DNA of 6,733 nt from an uncultured Lachnospiraceae bacterium (GTDB lineage: Bacteria; Bacillota; Clostridia; Lachnospirales; Lachnospiraceae): assembly GCA_910579865.1 (NCBI GenBank), contig CAJTXA010000055.1:1-6733 (forward strand), in the 5' to 3' direction. The translations under genes were made by a program, and so were the position numbers. The notes under the pieces are model-generated. The model was not told where the DNA came from, did not search any database, and worked only from the letters and a program-made list of their open reading frames with translations. Below, in pieces: positions 1-5,465 of the stretch. Each line of letters begins with the position of its first letter. The first letter of the stretch is position 1.

Positions 1-39
1 GGTGTCTATCAGGAGCCGTCAGACATGATAATTAATATG

Positions 40-86
40 GACAACATCTGATGAAGGAAGAACGCCTTCTTCTGTTGTCTAATTTT
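40..86 (+). terminator. Hairpin upstream of the AbiL-type operon, possible terminator
   Basis: GACAACA at 40-46 pairs perfectly with TGTTGTC at 73-79, and GAAGG at 53-57 can pair with CCTTC at 65-69 inside it. The hairpin is followed by the moderately T-rich TAATTTTA. This suits a terminator for a gene that ended just left of the window, separating it from the operon starting at 149. The T-tract is weak, so a leader structure is also possible. Confidence 0.4.
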
Positions 87-135
87 AGAAATTTATTAAC
101 CAAGTAGTCTTGATTGACTACACCATTATTATACT

Positions 136-141
136 AGGAGG
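136..141 (+). promoter_or_regulatory. Ribosome binding site that fixes the ATPase start
   Basis: A perfect AGGAGG lies 7 nt upstream of ATG 149. The same frame could be opened 13 codons earlier by a TTG at 110, but that TTG has no comparable site and this AGGAGG would then lie inside the gene. The protein from 149 begins with MLVRFNVKNFLSF, the usual beginning of this ATPase family. Confidence 0.85.
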
Positions 142-148
142 TGCTGAC

Positions 149-1531
149 ATGTTAGTTAGGTTTAATGTTAAAAATTTTTTGTCATTTAATACAAGGGATA
201 ATGGTAAATCAGAGGAATTTTCTATGATTGCTGGGAAGGTAAGAAGCAAGAAAGAGCATATATATGATGACGGGAAGAATAAATTGTTAAAGTTTGCTGC
301 TGTTTATGGTGCAAATGCTGCAGGAAAATCGAATCTTGTAAAGGCAATTGAATTTATGCAACATACAGTTGTGCGTGGACTCCCCAATGGTCATACGAAT
401 AAATATTGTAAAACATCATCTTCAAATAAGGACAAAGCCAGCTATTTTGAAATGGAGATAATGCTGAATGGTCGATATTATTCATATGGATATGAAGTGG
501 TTTTAAGTCAAAGCAGATTTGTTTCGGAGTGGCTTGTGGAACTAAATGCGGATAATACAGAGAAGATTATATTTGAACGTAATATTGAAGTTGGCAGTTA
601 TGAATTAGGGGCAACATTGAAACAAAAGGGTTTGATTGATACATTAAATATATATGCTGGTGATATTTGTGATGATTCTTCTGTTTTATTTCTATCAATA
701 ATGAATCAAAATAAGAAAAATTTGTATCAAAAATATGAAAAGATTTCCATTATACGAGACGTATTTTATTGGATAAAAAATCAGTTGGATATCAACTATC
801 CAACTCAGCCTATATCAGATTATTCATATCTTGCAAGGGCAAACGATGTTGATGAAGTTTGTAGGATAATTTCTGCTTTTGGTACAGGTATCACAGGTTT
901 TAGAATGGTAGACGTTCCAGTAGAAAAAGTGTTGGGAGAATTACCGCAAAAATTGCGACAACATATTATTACGGATATTGAGAAAAAACGAGCTGAAATT
1001 AGAAATGATGAGGAAGATGCAGAGATTACACTTGTTATGAGAAGCAATATTGACTTCTTTATTATTACGATTGACAAAAGTGATAAATCAAGTTGTCAGA
1101 CTATTGAATTTTCACATGGAACAAGTGATGTACTGTTTCAATTATCAGAGGAGTCGGATGGAACAGTACGTATCCTTGATCTTTTGGAAATATTGCTTGC
1201 TGGAGAAAATAAGATATATATTATTGATGAATTGGACAGATGTTTACATCCAAGCTTGAGTTATAAATTTGTTGAAACTTATCTACAGATTGCTGCGGAA
1301 AGAAATATACAATTGATTGTAACTACCCATGAATCACGTCTTATGGATTTTGATTTGTTAAGACGTGATGAGATATGGTTTATTGACAAACGAACGAACG
1401 GGGAATCGGATATTTATTCTTTGGAAGAATATAATGCGAGATTCGATCAGAAGATTGACAAAGCATATTTAGAAGGGCGTTATGGTGGTGTTCCTATTTT
1501 CAGCACTGTTTTTCCAATAAAGGAGGATTAG
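149..1531 (+). CDS. abiLi: AAA/ABC-like ATPase of an AbiL (RloA/AbiLi-type) abortive-infection system
   Basis: The protein has 460 residues when read from ATG 149. It starts with the strand pattern of SMC/RecF-like ATPases. Walker A is GANAAGKS at residues 54-61, a signature-like SEESDGT is at 333-339, Walker B is YIIDELD with D360 and E361, and a switch histidine is in TTHES at H394. The middle, about 90-330, is the variable lid region of the COG1106 (AAA_15/AAA_21) family. No membrane segment is seen, so it should be cytosolic. In the AbiLi/AbiLii and RloA/RloB pairs this ATPase is found beside a RloB protein, as here, where the next gene starts 3 nt after the stop. By analogy with other ATPase-TOPRIM pairs such as PARIS it may sense infection and control its partner; that part is inference. 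An OLD-type nuclease is excluded because no TOPRIM domain is fused at its C-terminus. Confidence 0.85.
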   Translation: MLVRFNVKNFLSFNTRDNGKSEEFSMIAGKVRSKKEHIYDDGKNKLLKFAAVYGANAAGKSNLVKAIEFMQHTVVRGLPNGHTNKYCKTSSSNKDKASYFEMEIMLNGRYYSYGYEVVLSQSRFVSEWLVELNADNTEKIIFERNIEVGSYELGATLKQKGLIDTLNIYAGDICDDSSVLFLSIMNQNKKNLYQKYEKISIIRDVFYWIKNQLDINYPTQPISDYSYLARANDVDEVCRIISAFGTGITGFRMVDVPVEKVLGELPQKLRQHIITDIEKKRAEIRNDEEDAEITLVMRSNIDFFIITIDKSDKSSCQTIEFSHGTSDVLFQLSEESDGTVRILDLLEILLAGENKIYIIDELDRCLHPSLSYKFVETYLQIAAERNIQLIVTTHESRLMDFDLLRRDEIWFIDKRTNGESDIYSLEEYNARFDQKIDKAYLEGRYGGVPIFSTVFPIKED

Positions 1532-1534
1532 TGT

Positions 1535-2473
1535 ATGAGAGAAAGAAAGCAATTTGCAGAACGCACTAGGGTGCTGGTTTCTGATGAAGTTAGACAAAAG
1601 TACTTTTTGGTTTATGAGGGGGAAGATACAGAACTCATATATTTTGATGCTATAACAGAATTACGGGAGAATTTGAAGTTAAACCCGCTTATCGAGCTTG
1701 TACCGATTGTGCGTAGTTATAATGAGGCGGGATGGAGTAATCCTAAAAAAATGGTTGACCGTATTATTCAAAATCTTAAGGAGAGAGATAGTGGTAAGGT
1801 GTCGTATGAAACCATATTGAATTGGATTATGGACTATCTTCAAAGTGAACAGATTCTTGTCAACAATCGTACATTGGCTAAATATATATGGAAAACCTTG
1901 GAATGGATATGCTGTGAAAAACTTGGCGTTTCGTTAAATGTGTCAACTGAGGATGTGCAGTCAGCTTGTGAACAAATCATATGTTTTTTGGAAAAGGAAA
2001 CGGATTTAAAAAATTTAATGGAAGATGTAAACAAAATTATTGGTTTTGAGAATCTGACGTATGCAGAAGGATTGGACAAGATTTGTTTTATAGTGGATCG
2101 AGATAGGAAAAGTTTTACCACTAATCAATATGAGTATGTTATGGAACAATGTAGAATAAGAAACTTTGGTCTATACTTAACAAATCCCTGTTTTGAATTT
2201 TGGCTTTTGATGCATTTTGAGGATGTTAGAGAGCTTAACGATAAGCAATTGCTTGAAAATCCATTGGTTACCTCAAAACGAAGGTATACAGAACAGGAGT
2301 TAAGAAATAGATTGCCTAAATATGAAAAATCACGATATGACGCTTTAACACTTGTAAAGAATATTGATATAGCAATCAAAAATGAAAAAAGATATTGTGA
2401 GGATTTGGAGAAATTGGAAAGCGCAATAGGTAGTAATATTGGATTGTTAATCTGTGAAATGCGGAAAATGTGA
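1535..2473 (+). CDS. abiLii: RloB-family (AbiLii-like) TOPRIM protein, partner of the upstream ATPase
   Basis: This is a 312-residue protein, translated from an ATG placed 8 nt after AGGAGG (1521-1526) and coupled to the ATPase stop by a 3-nt gap. The TOPRIM-type acidic motif VYEGEDTE has E28 and E33, and the metal-binding motif IVDRDRK has D188 and D190. The family's highly conserved NPCFEFWLLMHF begins at N217. These three blocks in this order mark the RloB/AbiLii family (PF13707). The first and second blocks are separated by about 150 residues, including a probable helical stretch at roughly 90-170 that is longer than I expect for small RloB proteins. It is probably the nuclease-like effector of the pair, since TOPRIM folds cut or ligate nucleic acids, but the substrate cannot be read from sequence. 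Confidence 0.85.
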   Translation: MRERKQFAERTRVLVSDEVRQKYFLVYEGEDTELIYFDAITELRENLKLNPLIELVPIVRSYNEAGWSNPKKMVDRIIQNLKERDSGKVSYETILNWIMDYLQSEQILVNNRTLAKYIWKTLEWICCEKLGVSLNVSTEDVQSACEQIICFLEKETDLKNLMEDVNKIIGFENLTYAEGLDKICFIVDRDRKSFTTNQYEYVMEQCRIRNFGLYLTNPCFEFWLLMHFEDVRELNDKQLLENPLVTSKRRYTEQELRNRLPKYEKSRYDALTLVKNIDIAIKNEKRYCEDLEKLESAIGSNIGLLICEMRKM

Positions 2474-2809
2474 TTATGTTTTTCAAAAGTTCGATAGAAA
2501 GTGAGGTGGTGATAGAAAACAAGATAGTTGATTGAATGTGGCAAAAAAGCTGAAGCGGCAACTTCAGCTAATCTGCTAATGACCATAAATGATCATCGAA
2601 TAAACATTCTCATCGTATCATTTATCATTCTATAATTCAATCCTAAACATCAGTTCGAAAGGGATTCCCATATCAGGTCATTATATGGTTTATATATATA
2701 TTTCATTAATATCAATTGTATTATTAAGTATACAAAGGGATATTCAATAAAGAGGGATTTATTTGAGTGACTTACATGCCTAATAAAATCCAAGGCAAAT
2801 TTAGGAGAC
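2474..2809. other. Gene-free leader region between the AbiL-type operon and the insertion sequence
   Basis: I find no convincing gene here. It holds the hairpin at 2548-2569, a second inverted repeat TAAATGAT (2586-2593) / ATCATTTA (2617-2624), and a very AT-rich stretch around 2685-2735. It ends in TTAGGAGACA (2801-2810), directly at the left junction of the insertion sequence. Reconstruction of the empty site makes this region the original upstream leader of the caspase gene now at 4470. A weak promoter match is TTGTAT at 2716-2721 and GATATT at 2739-2744 with a 17-nt spacer, too weak to call separately. Confidence 0.6.
2543..2569 (-). terminator. Perfect 8-bp hairpin with its T-tract on the minus strand
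   Basis: AGCTGAAG (2548-2555) and CTTCAGCT (2562-2569) pair perfectly around a 6-nt loop. On the plus strand the following bases, AATCTG, are not T-rich. The bases before the hairpin are A6, so on the minus strand it is followed by T6, as in an intrinsic terminator for leftward transcription. It lies 75 nt after the RloB stop and may still weakly end the plus-strand operon. No minus-strand gene remains nearby to explain it. Confidence 0.45.
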
Positions 2810-2811
2810 AA

Positions 2812-2824
2812 TATGAAGTGACCT
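2812..2824 (+). repeat. Left subterminal inverted repeat of the insertion sequence
   Basis: TATGAAGTGACCT is the exact reverse complement of AGGTCACTTCATA at 4443-4455. It starts 2 nt inside the left AC core. A perfect 13-nt pair flanking the transposase and its RNA is unlikely by chance and marks the element ends. Confidence 0.8.
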
Positions 2825-2916
2825 CACAATTGTAGATTCGTGGATTTACCTGTATGATATTAGTTGATGAAAACAATATCAGGTAACAGGGATTACCGCA
2901 TACAATAGGAGGTCAC
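2818..2916 (+). promoter_or_regulatory. Transposase leader structure that could hide the ribosome binding site
   Basis: GTGACCTC at 2818-2825 is the exact complement of GAGGTCAC at 2909-2916, which contains the AGGAGG ribosome binding site of the transposase. Within the loop, TTACCT plus GATATT (2846-2861, with a GTAT bulge) pairs with AATATC plus AGGTAA (2875-2886). Long transcripts entering from outside the element would fold the site away, while one starting at the internal promoter would lack the 2818-2825 arm. This would be a guard against read-through expression as known for other insertion sequences; the role is inferred. Confidence 0.45.
2830..2858 (+). promoter_or_regulatory. Possible transposase promoter
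   Basis: TTGTAG at 2830-2835 and TATGAT at 2853-2858 are separated by 17 nt. The -10 matches consensus at five of six positions and the -35 at three. It lies 60 nt upstream of the transposase start, inside the element. It overlaps the left arm of the leader hairpin at 2846-2886, so part of the structure would be transcribed. Confidence 0.3.
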
Positions 2917-2917
2917 A

Positions 2918-4032
2918 ATGAATAGTATAGTTTATGTAGGAATGGATGTCCATAAGGAAAGTTACACTTTATGTTGTTATTGTTATGATACTGATAAGGT
3001 TGAGTATAAACAAACAATACCTTCAGATTACAAGTTGATTTTAAAATATATAGAATCAATGAGAAAAGTGTATGGAGAAGATGCAACTTTTGTTTGTGGA
3101 TATGAGGCTGGATGCTTAGGTTATTCGCTTTATCATCAGCTGAAAGAGCATGCAGTAGACTGTAAGATATTAGCACCAACAACAATGGCTATCACCAATA
3201 CAAACCGTGTTAAGACAGATAAGCGAGATGCAGGTAATATAGCCAGATGTTTAGCGTTTCGTACTTATAGCGAGGTGTATGTTCCTGATGATGAAGATAA
3301 TTCTGTTAAGGAATACATTCGCATGCGTGATGATCAGAAGCTTATGCTTAAGAAGATTAAACAGCAGATTCTTGCATTTGTACTTCGTCATGGCAAGAAG
3401 TATGAAGACGGAAAACATATTGGACAATCGCACATATGAAATGGCTTAAGAATCTTGATTTGACAGGATTAGACAAAGAAACATTGTCAGAGTATCTTGT
3501 GACTTACGAATATCTTACAGAAAAGATAGAGCGTCTTGATAATAGAATTGAAGAGCTTGCATCAGGTGAGAAATACAAGGAAAAAGTTCAAAATATGGGA
3601 TGCTTCCTAGGAATTAAAACACATACAGCTTTATCAATGATTGTTGAGATTGGTGACTTTAACAGATTTGAAAAAGCACCTAAGTTTGCAGGATTTTTAG
3701 GGTTGGTTCCAAGTGAGAATTCAAGCGGTGATGATAGAAATCGATATAGTATTACTAAAGCCGGAAACAGTCATTTAAGGCGATTGATGGTAGAAGCAGC
3801 TCAAAGTTATACACGAGGTAATATAGGACACAAATCTATATCACTGAAACAACGTCAACAAGGATGTTCTGCAGAAGTAATAGCATATGCAGATAAAGCT
3901 AATGAAAGACTGCGTAGACGATTCTATAAGATGACATTAAACAAAGGGATAAATAGAAATGTAGCTACCACAGCAATAGCAAGAGAACTTGCTTGTTTCA
4001 TGTGGGGAATGGCAACAGGGAATATAGGATAG
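2918..4032 (+). pseudogene. IS110-family transposase (DEDD and serine recombinase), frameshifted
   Basis: Two overlapping open frames, 2918-3439 and 3436-4032, together make one transposase. The N-terminal part carries the RuvC-like DEDD residues: D10 in VGMDVHK, E63 in GYEAG, and D101 and D104 in TDKRDA. The C-terminal part carries the Transposase_20 domain with the conserved PSENSSG serine motif and the ITKAGNSHLRR block. The break is at the A-run 3412-3415. One more A would give GGA AAA ACA TAT TGG and restore a continuous reading through YWTIAHMKWLKNLDL, typical for this family, in a protein of about 371 residues. The start has AGGAGG 5 nt upstream of the ATG. A sequencing error or slippage on the A-run cannot be excluded, but a simple loss of one A fits best. 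Intact, the protein would work with the bridge RNA encoded downstream. Confidence 0.85.
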
Positions 4033-4034
4033 AT

Positions 4035-4113
4035 ATGATATTCATCTGTTTCGGTCAAGGCTGCTTCGCACCGCTTTGCGGCAAGGCCTGTGACAGAATC
4101 AGATGAATATCAT
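4035..4113 (+). other. Long 79-nt hairpin directly after the transposase
   Basis: A perfect 14-bp stem pairs 4035-4048 with 4100-4113. It continues inward through TTC-GTCA-AGGC pairing with GCCT-TGAC-GAA (with a mismatch and a bulge) and ends in CGCA/TGCG around a small loop. It starts 3 nt after the transposase stop and is not followed by a T-tract, so it is not an ordinary intrinsic terminator. It could protect the transposase mRNA end or separate it from the downstream RNA. Confidence 0.7.
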
Positions 4114-4126
4114 GAAAGGTAATTAA

Positions 4127-4160
4127 GCAGATAAAACTGATTATATCAGATTTCATCTGC
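4127..4160 (+). other. Second hairpin between transposase and structured RNA
   Basis: GCAGAT (4127-4132) pairs with ATCTGC (4155-4160), followed inward by AAA/TTT and CTGA/TCAG with one mismatch and one bulge around a TTATA loop. It is AT-rich and separates the 79-nt hairpin from the bridge RNA candidate. Confidence 0.5.
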
Positions 4161-4272
4161 AAACAAAACTAATTAACACTGGATGCAGAGGTAGAGCCTT
4201 GGAGCACTCTAAGGTCCGAATTATTTGCGATCTACCTCTGTTGACATTATATTTATATATTTTGATTCACGC

Positions 4273-4310
4273 TAGGAGACGGCAAGATTCACGGCGGACC
4301 ATTGACCTGT
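4273..4310 (+). other. Putative target-binding loop of the bridge RNA
   Basis: TAGGAGAC (4273-4280) is identical to 2802-2809, the DNA left of the element including the AC core, so it could pair with the bottom strand. ACCTGT (4305-4310) is the reverse complement of ACAGGT (4456-4461), the AC core plus right flank, so it could pair with the top strand. The left guide lies 5' of the right guide and both end at the core, as in the IS621 bridge RNA. Confidence 0.7.
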
Positions 4311-4326
4311 TGGTAACCAATCCACG

Positions 4327-4356
4327 TATAACAGAGTGGCCAAGGCCGGGGACTGT
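4327..4356 (+). other. Putative donor-binding loop of the bridge RNA
   Basis: ATAAC (4328-4332), sitting in the loop of the CCAC/GTGG stem, is identical to 4453-4457, the right end of the element plus the AC core; identity runs on to ATAACAG. The expected right-donor guide should resemble the reverse complement of the left end, ACAATA. The best candidate is ACTGT (4352-4356), which pairs at four of five positions. The left-donor guide is persuasive, the right-donor guide weak. Confidence 0.5.
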
Positions 4357-4435
4357 TAGTCTGAGGTTCTACCTCTGTACCCAGTGTTAAAATTTAATGA
4401 AAGGAAAAGTTTGTGGTGATTTTTGTAATTTACAC

Positions 4436-4441
4436 TTGACA
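4436..4441 (+). promoter_or_regulatory. Outward-facing consensus -35 at the right end of the element
   Basis: TTGACA is a perfect -35 hexamer pointing out of the element towards the caspase gene. In the inserted state the nearest -10-like sequence, TAAAAA at 4461-4466, is 19 nt away, so it would be a poor promoter. In an excised circle the left end would place TATGAA (2812-2817) 18 nt behind it, a likely junction promoter as known for circular IS110-type intermediates. Confidence 0.4.
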
Positions 4442-4442
4442 A

Positions 4443-4455
4443 AGGTCACTTCATA
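4443..4455 (-). repeat. Right subterminal inverted repeat of the insertion sequence
   Basis: AGGTCACTTCATA is the exact reverse complement of 2812-2824 and abuts the right AC core at 4456-4457. A partial third copy, AGGTCAC, lies at 2910-2916 over the transposase ribosome binding site. Confidence 0.8.
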
Positions 4456-4469
4456 ACAGGTAAAAATAT

Positions 4470-5438
4470 ATGAGAAAGGCTTTATTAGTTGGAATTGATG
4501 AATATTTACAAAGTCCTTTGCATGGATGCTGTAATGATGCGGAGGCAATTAAGAAATTATTATCCAAAAACGAGAACGAGACACCTAATTTTTCGGTCAA
4601 ATTGGAAAATAATGTTAAAACGAAAAGTAGGTTAAAACAATTGATCAAAGAGTGTTTTTCAGGAGATGCAGATGTGGCGTTGTTTTATTATTCCGGGCAT
4701 GGTTATGTAGATTCTACAGGGGGATATCTTGTTACGCCGGATTTTTCTGAGGAAGATTACGGAGTTTCTTTGCAGGATGTATTAACAATTGCTAATGAAT
4801 CAAACTGTAAAGACAAAATTGTGATTCTGGATAGTTGCTACTCAGGGGCATTGGGTAACGTTGCGGTAATGGGTCAAAATACTTCTATAATAGGAGAAGG
4901 AGTTACTATACTGACAGCTAGTCGTTCGTCTGAGACTTCTATGGAAATTAACGGACATGGTGTGTTTACAGCACTATTGTTAGAAGCTCTTAAAGGCGGT
5001 GCTGCTGACGTGACAGGACATATTTCTTTAGGTGGGATTTATGCGTATATTGATAAAGCCTTGGGTCCATGGGAGCAAAGACCAGTTTTTAAAACCAATG
5101 TAACGAGATTTACATCTTTAAGAGATGTTGTTCCGCAGGTGGACATGGAAATAATACGTAGAATATGTAAATATTTTGAAACTGAGGAAACGAATTACCA
5201 GTTAGATCCTTCGTATGAGCCAACAAACTCACCAGAGGATAATCATCAAATAACCGAACCGTATGCTCGGAAAGAGAATACAGAGATTTTTGCTGATCTG
5301 CAGAAGTTAGAGGGTGTTGGTTTGGTAACGCCAGTCGGCACAGAACATATGTATTTTGCTGCCATGGAGTCTAAGAAGTGTAAATTAACTTCAATAGGGA
5401 AACAATATTGGAGATTAGTGAACAATGAGTTGATTTAG
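4470..5438 (+). CDS. Caspase-like (peptidase C14) protease, effector of a type IV Thoeris-like system
   Basis: The 322-residue protein has a caspase fold at about 1-215. The start MRKALLVGIDEY is the first strand of the family, the catalytic histidine is H77 in YYSGHGY, and the catalytic cysteine is C123 in LDSCYSG; D121 before it resembles the basic-residue-specific metacaspases. NGHGVFTALLLEAL at 161-174 and the WEQRPVFKT block follow. The remaining part, about 225-322, is not a caspase domain; its end (LQKLEGVGLVTP ... CKLTSIGKQYWRLV) looks like a small winged-helix-like unit, perhaps regulatory. In type IV Thoeris a TIR enzyme makes N7-cADPR, which switches on a caspase-like protease that degrades cell proteins. 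Two TIR genes follow at 27 and 16 nt. The start has only a weak ACAGG site 9 nt upstream, because the insertion sequence ends at 4457. Confidence 0.85.
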   Translation: MRKALLVGIDEYLQSPLHGCCNDAEAIKKLLSKNENETPNFSVKLENNVKTKSRLKQLIKECFSGDADVALFYYSGHGYVDSTGGYLVTPDFSEEDYGVSLQDVLTIANESNCKDKIVILDSCYSGALGNVAVMGQNTSIIGEGVTILTASRSSETSMEINGHGVFTALLLEALKGGAADVTGHISLGGIYAYIDKALGPWEQRPVFKTNVTRFTSLRDVVPQVDMEIIRRICKYFETEETNYQLDPSYEPTNSPEDNHQITEPYARKENTEIFADLQKLEGVGLVTPVGTEHMYFAAMESKKCKLTSIGKQYWRLVNNELI

Positions 5439-5465
5439 CTCACCGATATGGAATGGAGGTAGAGA

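Larger units (their letters stand above)
4173..4390 (+). ncRNA. Bridge RNA (seekRNA) candidate of the insertion sequence
   Basis: This stretch has about 46% G+C by hand count, clearly richer than its surroundings, and no plausible gene. Its ends, 4173-4198 and 4365-4390, form a 26-bp stem with one A-C mismatch and two G-U pairs, which points to folding as RNA rather than a DNA repeat. The left arm can instead pair with 4231-4240 to form a 5' stem-loop. Inside are a GATTCACG direct repeat (4264-4271, 4286-4293), TTGGTAACCAA (4310-4320), CCAC/GTGG (4322-4325, 4336-4339) and GACT/AGTC (4351-4354, 4358-4361). Segments match both insertion junctions: TAGGAGAC (4273-4280), ACCTGT (4305-4310) and ATAAC (4328-4332). 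In IS110-family elements such an RNA guides the transposase to target and donor DNA. Position 3' of the transposase is that of the IS1111 group. Exact RNA ends are unknown. Confidence 0.75.
2810..4457 (+). mobile_element. IS110-family (IS1111-type) insertion sequence, 1648 bp
   Basis: The element contains an IS110-family transposase near its left end and a long structured non-coding region at its right end. It is bounded by 13-bp subterminal inverted repeats at 2812-2824 and 4443-4455. That arrangement, with repeats and a 3' non-coding RNA, is that of the IS1111 group rather than the classic IS110 group. The exact ends come from matching the RNA guides to both junctions: an AC core is at 2808-2809 on the left and 4456-4457 on the right. 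The empty site would join TTAGGAG to AC to AGGTAAAAATAT just before the caspase start codon. The transposase frame is broken, so this copy is probably not autonomous now. Confidence 0.8.

Noticed and set aside
1..51. Open frame GVYQEPSDMIINMDNI ending in TGA at 49-51, possibly the tail of an upstream gene
   Set aside because: Only 16 codons are visible, other frames are also open over this span, and the terminator-like hairpin begins before the stop. Not enough to call a gene.
2476..2535. Short open frame of 19 codons starting MFFKSSIESE after the RloB gene
   Set aside because: It has no ribosome binding site and no recognisable pattern; probably random sequence.
4241..4246. Consensus -35 TTGACA inside the structured RNA
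   Set aside because: No acceptable -10 follows at 16-18 nt, and a start there would remove or cut into the left guide.
4255..4263. ATATATTTT as a right-target guide, being the reverse complement of AAAATATAT at 4463-4471
   Set aside because: Low-complexity AT sequence; it lies 5' of the left guide and does not end at the core, whereas ACCTGT (4305-4310) does.
4199..4390. 63-residue open frame inside the structured RNA
   Set aside because: It has no ribosome binding site, lies wholly within the paired RNA, and its residues look like a translation of structured RNA.
4173..4390. Independent MITE-like element with 26-bp terminal inverted repeats
   Set aside because: No target duplication is seen; the mismatches between the arms are mostly G-U compatible, which favours RNA pairing; and the stretch lies inside the repeats that bound the insertion sequence.
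4173..4390. Retron-type or other defence-system RNA belonging to the caspase-TIR operon
   Set aside because: No reverse transcriptase is present, and the RNA lies inside the insertion sequence, separated from the caspase gene by the element's right end. The guide matches to the junctions explain it better.
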